Shown piece by piece: positions 8,489 to 16,805 of a DNA stretch of 64,000 nt. Every line of letters begins with the position of its first letter. Position 1 is the stretch's first letter. Source of the DNA: Bradyrhizobium sp. ISRA464 (GTDB taxonomy: Bacteria; Pseudomonadota; Alphaproteobacteria; Rhizobiales; Xanthobacteraceae); assembly GCF_029910095.1 (NCBI RefSeq), contig NZ_CP094526.1, forward strand, positions 5,394,001 through 5,458,000, read 5' to 3'. A program made the position numbers and the translations under genes. Under the pieces are notes generated by a model that was not told where the DNA came from, searched no databases, and saw only the letters and a program-made list of their open reading frames with translations.

Positions 8489-9970
8489 CTAGAGGAAGTC
8501 GGCGCCCGCCTCCGCGGCGAACCGCGCGGGATCGCCCTCCCACACGATCCGCGCGTGCTCGAGCACATAGACGCGGTCGGCATGCGGAAGCGCGAAGGTC
8601 ACGTTCTGCTCGCCGAGCAGCACCGTGATCTGCGTGGTCTGGCGCAATCGCTCCAGCGCCTTCGACAATTGCTCGAGGATGACGGGCGCGAGCCCGAGCG
8701 TCGGCTCGTCCAGGATCAGGATCTGCGGCTGCATCATCAGGGCGCGGCCGATCGCCAGCATCTGCTGCTCGCCGCCGGACAGCGTCTGCGCCATCTGGCC
8801 CTGACGCTCCTTAAGGATCGGGAACAGCTCGAACAGCCAGGCGAGCTGCCTCGCCCTCGCCTCGTCGGTGAGATGCTGACCGCCGAGGTCGAGATTCTCG
8901 CGCACCGTCATCTCGCCGAACAGCTCGCGGGATTCCGGACACTGCACGAGCCCGGAGCGCGCGATCTTCGCCGGCCCCATCCCGCGCAGCTTCTCGCCGC
9001 CCCGGATGATCTCGCCGGTATACGGCAGGAAGCCCGAAAGCGTGTTGAACAGCGTGGTCTTGCCGGCGCCGTTGAGGCCGACGACGGAGACGAACTCGCC
9101 CTCATGGACGTGGATCGAGACATTCTCCAGCGCCTGCGCCTTGCCGTAATGCACGCTGACATTCTCGACCTGCAACAGCGGCACCTTGTCCTTGAAGCTG
9201 GTCTCGGGACGCGCATGGGTCTCGATCGCGCCGCCGAGATAGACCCGCCGCACGGTTTCGTTCTTCATCACCTCGTCGGCCGGGCCGGTCGTGATCTCCT
9301 CGCCGAGATACATCGCGAGCACGCGGTCGACCAAGGCGGCGACGCTCTTGACGTTGTGATCGACCAGCATCACCGCACGTCCCTCGTCGCGGAAGCTGCG
9401 GATCAGTTGTGAGAAGCCGCCGACCTCGGCGCTGGTCAGTCCTGCGAACGGCTCGTCGACCAGCACTACCTTCGGGTCGCGCGCGATCGCCTTGGCGAGC
9501 TCGAGGCGACGCAGATCGGCGAACGGCAGCGTCGGCGGACGGCGGTCCATCACCGCGCCGAGGCCGACGCGATCGGCGATCCATCTGGCGCGCTCGATCA
9601 GCGCCTTGTCGGGAAGCAGCATGAACAGGCTGTCGGGCAACAGCGCGACCATGATGTTCTCGAGCACGGTCTGCCGGTTCAGCGGCCGCGAGTGCTGGAA
9701 CACCATGCCGAAGCCCTTGCGCGCGATCTTGTGCGACGGCATACCGGCGACATCCTCGCCCTCGAAGATCACTTCGCCCGCGGTGGGGCGCTCGATGCCC
9801 ATCACGCTCTTCATCGCCGTCGATTTGCCCGAGCCGTTCGGCCCGATCAGGCCGAGGATCTCGCCAGGGCGCAGGTCGAAGCTCAGATTCTTCACAGCCG
9901 TCAGGCCGCCGAACCGCTTGGTCAGGCCACGGACGGTAAGTGTGGGAGTGGTGGTCACAGTCTGATCCAT
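8489..9970 (-). CDS. Fused LivG-LivF type ABC transporter ATPase, two nucleotide-binding domains
   Basis: One 493-residue polypeptide carries both ATPase domains that are usually separate LivG and LivF proteins. Domain 1 (about 10-255): Walker A GPNGSGKS at 43-50, Walker B VVLVDEP at 169-175, switch His206. Domain 2 (about 265-493): Walker A GLNGAGKT at 299-306, signature LSGGE at 398-402, Walker B ILILDEP at 418-424. The signature position of domain 1 reads LPFAD (149-153) in place of LSGGQ, so one composite ATP site may be degenerate. The ATG overlaps the stop of the upstream permease by one base (TAATG), so translation is coupled. It energises the two permeases encoded just upstream. Confidence 0.92.
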   Translation of the reverse strand: MDQTVTTTPTLTVRGLTKRFGGLTAVKNLSFDLRPGEILGLIGPNGSGKSTAMKSVMGIERPTAGEVIFEGEDVAGMPSHKIARKGFGMVFQHSRPLNRQTVLENIMVALLPDSLFMLLPDKALIERARWIADRVGLGAVMDRRPPTLPFADLRRLELAKAIARDPKVVLVDEPFAGLTSAEVGGFSQLIRSFRDEGRAVMLVDHNVKSVAALVDRVLAMYLGEEITTGPADEVMKNETVRRVYLGGAIETHARPETSFKDKVPLLQVENVSVHYGKAQALENVSIHVHEGEFVSVVGLNGAGKTTLFNTLSGFLPYTGEIIRGGEKLRGMGPAKIARSGLVQCPESRELFGEMTVRENLDLGGQHLTDEARARQLAWLFELFPILKERQGQMAQTLSGGEQQMLAIGRALMMQPQILILDEPTLGLAPVILEQLSKALERLRQTTQITVLLGEQNVTFALPHADRVYVLEHARIVWEGDPARFAAEAGADFL

Positions 9971-10896
9971 TACGAGCGCGCCTCGCGTGACAGGGCCGCT
10001 CCGAGGAAACCGCCGGGGAAGAACAGGACGACAAGCAAGGCGACGGCCGAGACGATGAACGTCGCGAGCTCGCCGGTCGGCCGCAGGAATTCGCCTGCCA
10101 CGATCAGGAAGATCGCGCCCAGCGCCGCACCGAGCACGGTGCGCCGGCCGCCGAGCACGGCGGAAACGATCACGTTCACGCCGACCGCGACGTCGACCAC
10201 GGTGCCGACCGAGGCGGTGCCGAAGTAGAACACCAGGAGCGCGCCCGATAGGCCTGAGAAGAACGCGCTGACGACGAACGCCGCGAGCTTGTGCTTGACG
10301 ATGTTGAAGCCGAGCGCGCCGGCCTGCACCGGGTCCTGCCCGCTCGCCTGCAGCACAAGGCCGATCGGCGATTGCGACAGGCCGTACAGGATGGCCGCGC
10401 TGATGGTCATGAAGCCGAGCGCGATCCAGTAGTTCGCGCCTGCGTTGATGGTGATGACGTCGGGAATGGTCAGCCCGATCTCGCCGCCGGTGAGATCGGC
10501 GAACACCACGACGAAGTTCTGCAGCATCAGGACTGCGACCAGCGTGGTCAGGCCGAAATACGGCCCCCTCACCCGCAGCGCCGGCAGCGCGAGCACGAGG
10601 CCCGCGATCACCGAGGCCAGCGCGCCGAGCAGGATGCAGAGATAGACCGACCAGCCGAACTGGTTGTTCAAGATGCCGGCGGTGTAGGCCCCGGTGCCGA
10701 TCAGGAAGGTCGGGCCGAAATTGACCTCGCCGGCGAAGCCGAACAGCAGGTCCCAGGCCATCGCGAATACGCCGAAATAGAAGGCGACGGTCAACAGCCC
10801 GAGCACGTAGCCCGAAACGTAGAGCGGCAGCGTCGCGGCGACCACCACGCAGGCCAGCGAAACGAAGAACAGGCGCGACGTGAAGAACCCGGCCAT
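9970..10896 (-). CDS. Branched-chain amino acid type ABC permease (LivM-like)
   Basis: A 308-residue inner-membrane permease with about eight to ten hydrophobic helices. The blocks GEVNFGPTFLIGTGAYTAGI, ALRVRGPYFGLTTL and GGRRTVLGAALGAI are the typical LivM motifs. It pairs with the LivH-like permease encoded one base upstream and overlaps the fused ATPase gene by one base. Its role is to form half of the translocation channel. The last residues, LSREARS, are cytoplasmic and short. Confidence 0.92.
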   Translation of the reverse strand: MAGFFTSRLFFVSLACVVVAATLPLYVSGYVLGLLTVAFYFGVFAMAWDLLFGFAGEVNFGPTFLIGTGAYTAGILNNQFGWSVYLCILLGALASVIAGLVLALPALRVRGPYFGLTTLVAVLMLQNFVVVFADLTGGEIGLTIPDVITINAGANYWIALGFMTISAAILYGLSQSPIGLVLQASGQDPVQAGALGFNIVKHKLAAFVVSAFFSGLSGALLVFYFGTASVGTVVDVAVGVNVIVSAVLGGRRTVLGAALGAIFLIVAGEFLRPTGELATFIVSAVALLVVLFFPGGFLGAALSREARS

Positions 10897-10897
10897 C

Positions 10898-11773
10898 TCA
10901 GCGCCTCCCCAACAGGCCTTGAGGCCGGATATACATCACGAAGACAAGCAGCAGCAGCGCCGGAATGGTACGGTAGGCCGGCGAGATCAGGTAGGCCGTC
11001 ACGGTCTCGAGATAGCCGACAACGAAGGCCGCGATCAGCGAGCCCGAGACACTGCCGAGGCCGCCGAGCACCACGATCGAGAACGCGCTCGCGGTCAGCG
11101 GCCCGACGCTGTAGGAGCTGACGCCCAAGAACATGCCGAGCAGCACGCCGGCGATGCCGGCCAGGATGCCGTAGATCGCCCACACCACGATATAGATGCG
11201 GGTGAGCTCGAGCCCGAGCAGCGTGACGCCGCGCGGGTTCATCGAGGCCGCCAGCACCGCCTTGCCGGTCCGGGTGCGGTTCACCAGGAGCCACAGCAAG
11301 CCGATCACGAGGCAGCAGACGAGCGCGGTGAAGATATTGTTGCGCGGCGTGCGGTTGCCGAAGATGTCGACGACGCCCTCGACGATCGGCAGCACCGTCT
11401 TGGCATTGTTGGTGAAGAAGTAGGCGATCAGTTCCTGGATCATGATCCCCCACAGCAAGGTGCCGGTGAGGACGAAGATTTCCTTCTCCTCATTGGGGAT
11501 CCGCTTGGAATTCTGGATCGGCTTGACGACCACGAAGTAGGTCGCAAACGCCACGATCAGCGCGACGGCGACGCCGAGCAGCGCGCCGGAATAGGTATCG
11601 AGGTGGAGCACGCTGGCCGCGGCCCAGGCCGCGACCGCTGCGGCCACCATGATGGCACCGTGGGAGAGATTGAGAACGCCCGAGACACCGAAGATCAGGG
11701 TGAAGCCGGTGGCGCCGAGTGCGTAGAGGGCACTGATGGCAAAGCCATCGATCAGGATTTGTAACGCAAGCAT
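10898..11773 (-). CDS. Branched-chain amino acid type ABC permease (LivH-like)
   Basis: A 291-residue inner-membrane permease beginning LQILIDGFAISALYALGATG, the LivH N-terminal signature, followed by GVSGVLNLSHGAIMV. GLELTRIYIVVWAIYG and GGLGSVSGSLIAAFVVGY match the rest of the family. It is separated from the LivM-like gene by a single base and forms the second half of the channel. It lies downstream of a hairpin (11835-11857) that may reduce its expression relative to the binding protein gene before it. Confidence 0.92.
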   Translation of the reverse strand: MLALQILIDGFAISALYALGATGFTLIFGVSGVLNLSHGAIMVAAAVAAWAAASVLHLDTYSGALLGVAVALIVAFATYFVVVKPIQNSKRIPNEEKEIFVLTGTLLWGIMIQELIAYFFTNNAKTVLPIVEGVVDIFGNRTPRNNIFTALVCCLVIGLLWLLVNRTRTGKAVLAASMNPRGVTLLGLELTRIYIVVWAIYGILAGIAGVLLGMFLGVSSYSVGPLTASAFSIVVLGGLGSVSGSLIAAFVVGYLETVTAYLISPAYRTIPALLLLVFVMYIRPQGLLGRR

Positions 11774-11834
11774 CTCAGATTGGCCGCGGCAGCAGAGCTG
11801 CCTGTTGTGGAGGACATCGCAACTGCAGAAAACT

Positions 11835-11857
11835 GCTCCCGGGAGAGGCCCGGGAGC
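11835..11857 (-). terminator. Hairpin between binding protein gene and permease gene, possible attenuating terminator
   Basis: GCTCCCGGG and CCCGGGAGC form a nine-base stem with a five-base loop. Read on the minus strand the hairpin is followed by AGTTTTCTG, a short T-run. It sits 14 bases after the stop of the substrate-binding protein gene and 62 bases before the next operon gene, a position where partial termination gives more binding protein than permease. Confidence 0.65.
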
Positions 11858-11870
11858 ATGTTACCGTCAG

Positions 11871-13127
11871 TTATTTCGAGGTGACCTTGATGAAACTCGG
11901 GAACTTCAGGTCGCTCTTGGCGACCTCCTTGGGCCAGACCGCGACCTGCTTGCCGCCCTGCCACTGCAGCATCAGCCCGGTGATCAGGCCCTTGCCGTAC
12001 TTGATCGAGTGGGTGAACGGATCGTCCTTGCCGTAGAACTGGACACGTCCGATCGTGCCTTCCCAATCGGTCTTCTCGAGCGCCGCGACCATCTTGTCCG
12101 CGTCGGTCGAACCGGCGCGCTTCACCGCGTCAGCGATGTAGTAGACCTCGTCATAGGCGGTGTAGCCCGCATACGACGGATAGTTGCCGTAGCGCTTCCT
12201 GAAGCCTTCCGCGAACGGCACCGACTTCGGCGTCACCGCCACGCCCGGCCCCGACACGCCCTGATACAGCACACCTTCCGCCGCGTCGTTGGTGTCCTTG
12301 CCGAAGGTCTCGTTGGTCGCCTGCGAGGAGATGCCGAACATCGGGATCGGCACCTGCTGGTTCTTCCATTGCACCGTCGGCTGCACGCCCACATGCGAGA
12401 TGCCGGTGATGATCACGTCGGGCTTGGAGCCCTCGATCTTGTTGAAGATCGGCGTGAAGTCCGTGGTGTCGGGCGAGAAGCGGATATGGTCGACGACCTT
12501 GAGGCCGATCTTCGGCAGACACTCCTCGTAGCCGACGTCGAGCGGCTTGGTCCAGGCCGCGTCCTCACTCATGATGACCGCGGTCTTCATGTGCTTCTGA
12601 TCGACCAGAAGCTCCTTGGCGGCGTCGCAAACCGACAGCGCCAGCGCCGCCGAGGTCAGGTAGCCGTGGAAGGTGTACTTGTTCTTCTCGTAGTCGGCGT
12701 GGACGCTCTTGCTGATCTCGTTGGAGGCAGCGCCGGGCGTCACGAACGGCGTCTTCAGGCGTGCGGCCCAGGGCTCGAGCGCGAGCACCACCTCGCTGAT
12801 GTAGCTCGAGATGACCGCGTTGACCTTGTCCTCGTTCACCGCGCGCTGGAACGCGCGCACCGAGTCCGCCGAGGACGAGTGGTTGTCGTAGCTGACAATC
12901 TCGATCTTGCGGCCGTCGATACCGCCCTTGGCATTGATCTCGTCGGCGGCCATCTGAGCCGCCTGCGGGATCGACGCGCCCGCGATGGCCTGCGCCTCGG
13001 CGATCACGCCGATCTTGAGGGCGTCAGCGGCCAGTGCTCCGGTCGGCGCCAGCGCGACCAGCCCCAGGGCAGCCGCTCCGGCGAGTTGCTGCATTGCGTA
13101 AAGGGGCAATCGAGTCGATCTATTCAC
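11871..13127 (-). CDS. ABC transporter substrate-binding protein, LivK type, copy 2
   Basis: A 418-residue periplasmic binding protein, first gene of the operon. It begins with GTG, preceded by AGAGGAG at good spacing. A signal peptide spans about residues 1-34, with a likely cut after ALA. The mature part begins DALKIGVIAEAQAIAG. It is strongly similar along its whole length to copy 1 (7203-8447), including an identical stretch of 27 residues in the ligand-binding region. Both copies keep the same conserved aspartates and tyrosines, so the ligands may be related. The presence of two binding proteins for one permease set suggests widened or conditional specificity; this is inference. Confidence 0.9.
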   Translation of the reverse strand: MNRSTRLPLYAMQQLAGAAALGLVALAPTGALAADALKIGVIAEAQAIAGASIPQAAQMAADEINAKGGIDGRKIEIVSYDNHSSSADSVRAFQRAVNEDKVNAVISSYISEVVLALEPWAARLKTPFVTPGAASNEISKSVHADYEKNKYTFHGYLTSAALALSVCDAAKELLVDQKHMKTAVIMSEDAAWTKPLDVGYEECLPKIGLKVVDHIRFSPDTTDFTPIFNKIEGSKPDVIITGISHVGVQPTVQWKNQQVPIPMFGISSQATNETFGKDTNDAAEGVLYQGVSGPGVAVTPKSVPFAEGFRKRYGNYPSYAGYTAYDEVYYIADAVKRAGSTDADKMVAALEKTDWEGTIGRVQFYGKDDPFTHSIKYGKGLITGLMLQWQGGKQVAVWPKEVAKSDLKFPSFIKVTSK

Positions 13128-13370
13128 TTTGTTTCACTCCTCTTTTGTCAATTTTCTTCGGCTGCTTCGCGCTCTTGGGCCGCGACTATAGCCACGACAA
13201 ATCGCGCAGCAAGTAAAACCGCATGCAGATCGCCATGCGGGAACGACAACTAAAGTAGTGGATCGCAGCTCGCGAGATAGCGATTGCACTCGCTCTAGGC
13301 ACCGTGCACGCAAATTGCCCGAAGGAATTGCAGCCAGCACCACATCCGTGGCGGAATTGTAGAATTGTAG

Positions 13371-13399
13371 GGCGGATTGTTAGCGAAGCGTAATCCGCC
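13371..13399. repeat. Short palindromic repeat, GGCGGATT/AATCCGCC
   Basis: GGCGGATT at 13371-13378 and AATCCGCC at 13392-13399 form a hairpin around GTTAGCGAAGCGT. Very similar elements are scattered through bradyrhizobial genomes; that statement is from memory. Confidence 0.7.
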
Positions 13400-13418
13400 G
13401 ACAGCCGATCGCTACTCC

Positions 13419-13458
13419 CGTCATTCCGAGGCTCGCGAACCACGAAGCCGGAATGACG
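13419..13458. repeat. Short palindromic repeat, CGTCATTCCG/CGGAATGACG
   Basis: A perfect ten-base inverted repeat lies at 13419-13428 and 13449-13458 with a 20-base loop. It follows the previous palindrome directly, forming a composite cluster. Confidence 0.7.
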
Positions 13459-13564
13459 AATGAGGCGTCGCCCCCTTGGCACTGATTTGCCCGACGACGC
13501 AAGAGCCGCCATGAGAAATATTTCTGTTTTTCAGAACAGCAACTCAGTGTATGAATCGCCCGTC

Positions 13565-13930
13565 TCACCCGCTTGAGGGGCGCTTCGCGATCGTCACGAG
13601 TGTTGGGTCGAGATGCGGTGGACGCCTCACGTGCAACTGACGAGTGCGCATGCGGCGGACGGTGAGGTCGTGCAGGCCTGACGCCCTAGTGGCAGGTGTC
13701 TCCTTGCAAAGCGCGAAGCGCTTTTGCAAAGACGGTGACAACAAAGCCCAGTCTCGCCGGGGAGAGCACGTATAAGCCGTAAACCATCGCGCAGGGAAAG
13801 CCGGGATTGCTCCGGTTTCACCTGTGGTCCTACCTCCCGAGCTTTCCATTTGCTCGGGACCCATGGGTGCGATCGGCACTCGGCTTTCCCTGCGCCCTCT
13901 GATCCTCAGAGTGGCGAAGACTTGACGAAA
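13565..13930. repeat. Dispersed bradyrhizobial repeat element
   Basis: Read on the minus strand, this stretch gives conceptual peptides containing SLRDGLRLIRALPGETG and QACTTSPSAACALVS. I recognise near-identical phrases among spurious bradyrhizobial protein predictions, so the DNA is a dispersed repeat, not a gene. Frames at 13565-13879 and 13627-13821 overlap each other within it. Exact ends cannot be set without other copies. Confidence 0.6.
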
Positions 13931-14000
13931 ACCTCGGACGCATCGCGCCGCGAGAACGCGGATGTACGACTCTCAACCAGCGCCACACATTCAGTGTCGT

Positions 14001-14177
14001 CCTGGCGAAAGCCAGGACCCATTACCCCCAATGCTCATTGTTGCGCGACGCTGGGGCCAAGATCTCATTCATCATCAAATGCGGTGGTTATGGGTCCTGG
14101 CGTTCACCAGGACGACGAACGGCGAGTCCCGCTCACAACACAAGCCGCGGCGTATGGGTCCCGGCTTTCGCCGGGAC
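14001..14177. repeat. Tandem cluster of three hairpin modules
   Basis: Three perfect hairpins follow one another: CCTGGC-GAAA-GCCAGG at 14001-14016, GTCCTGG/CCAGGAC at 14094-14113 and GTCCCGGC-TTTC-GCCGGGAC at 14158-14177. The core reads alternately as a reverse and forward version of the same motif (conceptual RKPGP and SRLSPG). This is a common bradyrhizobial intergenic repeat by my recollection. Confidence 0.75.
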
Positions 14178-14237
14178 GACAGCGGTGGACGCTGCTCTGG
14201 CCTTTGCGGAACGATGGCCGTTGGCGAGGCGGCCGCC

Positions 14238-15833
14238 CTACTCCGCCATCTCGACCGCCGGCCGCGTGGCGGGGCCGGCGAGCGGGCGCTCTTCCATCGT
14301 GATCATGCAGATGGAGGCGGTGGTCAGCAGCACGGCAGCTGCGGTGAACACGTAGCGGAAGGCAGTGATCATATCGGCGACCGGGATCGCACTCACGACG
14401 CCCGCGCCCGCCGCGTGATGTTCGCCGGCAAGCGAGATATCGGGCCCCAGCGTCATCAGCAGGATCGCCGCGAAAGCAGCGACCGTGAAGGAGGCCATCA
14501 GCGCGCGGAAGAAATTCATCGCGCCGGTGACTGTTCCGACCTGCGCGCGCGCCACCGAGTTTTGCAGCGACACCACGCTGACCGGGAACGTCGTGCCGAG
14601 CCCGAGCGCGAACACGCCCATCAGAATCAGCAATCCCCACAACGGCAAGGTCGTGACGGCCATCCCGACGGCGCAGATCGCGGCGACAGAGGTGCCAACG
14701 ATCGCCACGCGCTTGTAGTGCTTTGCCTTCGCCATGGTTCGTCCCGCGATCGCGGCCCCGCAGGTCGAGATCGCGGCGAGCGGGATCAGCGCAAGCCCGG
14801 CCTCGCTGGCGCTGAGGTGATAGACCACCTCGTAATACAGCGGCAGGTGGACGGTCAGGCCGACGATGGCGCCGAGCGCGCAGCCGCCCGCGCCCATCGC
14901 GAAAGGAACCACCGAGCCGCCGAGCAGCGACAGCGGCAGGAATGGCTCATCCGCGCGCCGCGCATGCCAGACGAAAGCGCCGGCGAGCGCGACCGAGGCC
15001 CCGAGCATCGCCGTGATGGTGGGCGACAGCCAGGAATAGCGGGTGCCGCCCCAGGTCAGCACCAGCATGAACACGACGGCCGATGCCATCAGCAGGACGC
15101 CGCCGAGCCAGTCGACCTCGCGCTTGCGGTGGAACACCGGGATCTTGGCCATCTTCGGCAGCAACAGCGCGAGCGCAGCCGCCGCCAGCGGCAAGTTGAT
15201 CCAGAAGATCATCGACCAGTGCAGATGCTCCGCGAACACGCCGCCGATCACGGGCCCGAGAATGCCGCCGGCCATCCAGACGCTGGAGAAATAGGCCTGG
15301 TAGCGGCCGCGTTCGCGCGGAGACACCACGTCGGAGATCACGGTCTGGACGACCGGCATGATGCCGCCGCCGCCAAGCCCCTGCAGGCCGCGGGCGAGGA
15401 TCAGCATGGTCATGTTCGGCGCGATCGCGCACAGGATCGAGCCGACCACGAACAGGCTGAGCGAAGTGATGATCATGGCGCGGCGGCCATAGATGTCGCT
15501 CAACGTGCCGAACACCGGCGCCACGGCGGTGGACGCCAGCAGATAGGATGTGATCACCCAGGACAGATTGGTGACATCCTGAAACTGGCGGCCGATGGTC
15601 GGCAGCGCGGTGGCGACGATGGTCTGGTCGAGCGCCGCAAGAAACATCGTCAGCATCAGGCTGATCACGATGGTGCGGACTTCGTCGTGATTGAGCGCGG
15701 CAGGCGGCGCGATGGGCGGGGCCTCGCTGAGTTCAATCACTTCGCTCGGAAGACCAGACAACTCTACGGCAATGTCGTCGGGCAATGTCTGTTGGTCGGC
15801 AGGAAAACGGCTCTGCCGTTCATACTTGTTCAT
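14238..15833 (-). CDS. MFS drug efflux transporter, DHA2 (EmrB/QacA-like, 14 helices)
   Basis: A 531-residue proton-coupled exporter of the inner membrane. After a hydrophilic N-terminus of about 50 residues comes the first helix block, TMFLAALDQTIVATALPTIG, the DHA2 motif D1. Later motifs are GRRAMIITSLSLFVVGS, RGLQGLGGGGIMPV and GPVIGGVFAEHLHW (motif C). The length and hydrophobic pattern fit 14 helices. No membrane-fusion or outer-membrane partner lies next to it, so it may work alone. The start ATG at 15833 is the only reasonable one. Substrates are unknown; multidrug resistance annotations for this group are generic. Confidence 0.92.
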   Translation of the reverse strand: MNKYERQSRFPADQQTLPDDIAVELSGLPSEVIELSEAPPIAPPAALNHDEVRTIVISLMLTMFLAALDQTIVATALPTIGRQFQDVTNLSWVITSYLLASTAVAPVFGTLSDIYGRRAMIITSLSLFVVGSILCAIAPNMTMLILARGLQGLGGGGIMPVVQTVISDVVSPRERGRYQAYFSSVWMAGGILGPVIGGVFAEHLHWSMIFWINLPLAAAALALLLPKMAKIPVFHRKREVDWLGGVLLMASAVVFMLVLTWGGTRYSWLSPTITAMLGASVALAGAFVWHARRADEPFLPLSLLGGSVVPFAMGAGGCALGAIVGLTVHLPLYYEVVYHLSASEAGLALIPLAAISTCGAAIAGRTMAKAKHYKRVAIVGTSVAAICAVGMAVTTLPLWGLLILMGVFALGLGTTFPVSVVSLQNSVARAQVGTVTGAMNFFRALMASFTVAAFAAILLMTLGPDISLAGEHHAAGAGVVSAIPVADMITAFRYVFTAAAVLLTTASICMITMEERPLAGPATRPAVEMAE

Positions 15834-16004
15834 TTGGGGCGTATAAGTGCTGCGCGGGCCGTGCCCGTGATGGAATCATTCTACAACCGGCAATTTATGC
15901 AGCAATTCGTTACCGAGGCAGGCACCTCCGCGCATGGGTGCTTCCCGCCGGGGCATTCTCGCGATGACGTGATTGAAAGCCGCGTGGCCCCACGTCTTAC
16001 GACG

Positions 16005-16529
16005 TCACGCCTTCGTCGTTTTCGGATGTTTCTTCAGCCGTGCCCGCTTCGGCAGCAGTGCCGGCCACCGCACAATGTGATCCTCGAGATCGGCGTCGTT
16101 GACGTCGAGCTCGGTGCCCTGCACCCGGCCACGCACCGAGACGCCCGCTTCATGAACGGTGTTGGGATCGCCGGAGATCAGCGGGTGCCACCAATAGAGA
16201 TCCCGTCCCTCGGCCACGAGGCGGTAGGCGCAGCTCGGCGGCAGCCAGTTCAGGGTGCGGACGTTCTCGGGCGTCAGGCGGACGCAATCCGGAACCTTGT
16301 CGGAGCGGTTCGCATAGTCCTTGCAGGTGCAGAGGCCGGCATCGAGCAGTTTGCAGGAGATATGGGTGAAGTAGATCCTGCCCGTATCCTCGTCCTCGAG
16401 CTTCTCCAGGCAGCAGCGTGCGCAGCCGTCGCACAGGCTCTCCCATTCGGCGTTGGACATCTCTTCCAACGTCTTGGTTTTCCAGAAGAATCCCTCCTGG
16501 TCCGACGGGCGCTTGGGCGGTGCTGTCAT
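16005..16529 (-). CDS. YcgN/YkgJ family cysteine cluster protein (UPF0260)
   Basis: A 174-residue cytoplasmic protein with nine cysteines, including C33-x2-C36-x2-C39-C40 in [13 protein letters not shown], then Cys59, 67, 69, 82 and 100. This pattern defines the YcgN branch of the YkgJ family, thought to bind zinc or an iron-sulfur cluster; the biochemical role is not known. I placed the start at ATG 16529 because AGGGA stands five bases upstream; an upstream start at 16574 would add 15 atypical residues. The tail is basic ([17 protein letters not shown]). Confidence 0.9.
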   Translation of the reverse strand: MTAPPKRPSDQEGFFWKTKTLEEMSNAEWESLCDGCARCCLEKLEDEDTGRIYFTHISCKLLDAGLCTCKDYANRSDKVPDCVRLTPENVRTLNWLPPSCAYRLVAEGRDLYWWHPLISGDPNTVHEAGVSVRGRVQGTELDVNDADLEDHIVRWPALLPKRARLKKHPKTTKA

Positions 16530-16805
16530 GATTCCCTGAAAATGCCGATGCCGCTCTTCTTGGGATGCCGCCAAAGCCCGCGCAAGGGGGTGGTTTTTGC
16601 GGGGTCGAAAAAGCCGGTGGGCGACGTTAGCCCTCTCATTAAATTCACGAGCCGCGCCATTGGTTTATGGCTGCCGCTCGGATAGAACAGCCTGCGAGTC
16701 CCCAATGACGCAAAAGCGCCTTGGGTTTGCCGCAACCTCCAAGCAAGACGCTCGTCGGTGCCCCGTGGGGCGCTTGCAGCGCTGTCGAACTGATCAAGGG
16801 CCACG

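Larger units (their letters stand above)
13128..14237. other. Repeat-rich intergenic block, no convincing gene
   Basis: About 1.1 kb separates two minus-strand genes. Short frames cross it on both strands, but they are rich in Arg, Ser and Pro and coincide with repeats. The block contains at least five inverted-repeat modules, listed separately. The bases just upstream of 13127 should hold the promoter of the transporter operon; no clear consensus was found. Confidence 0.75.

Noticed and set aside
11736..13253. 505-codon plus-strand open frame opposite the second binding protein
   Set aside because: Antisense shadow; the minus strand encodes a clear LivK-type protein with signal peptide.
13565..13879. 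104-codon minus-strand frame in the repeat block
   Set aside because: Its sequence matches the type of spurious peptides produced by dispersed bradyrhizobial repeats.
13371..14177. Possible CRISPR array because of several palindromes
   Set aside because: The repeats differ from each other and are not spaced by unique spacers of equal length; no cas gene is near.
13962..16685. 907-codon plus-strand open frame over repeats and opposite the MFS and YcgN genes
   Set aside because: It crosses repeats and two real antisense genes and is Arg/His/Gln-rich throughout.
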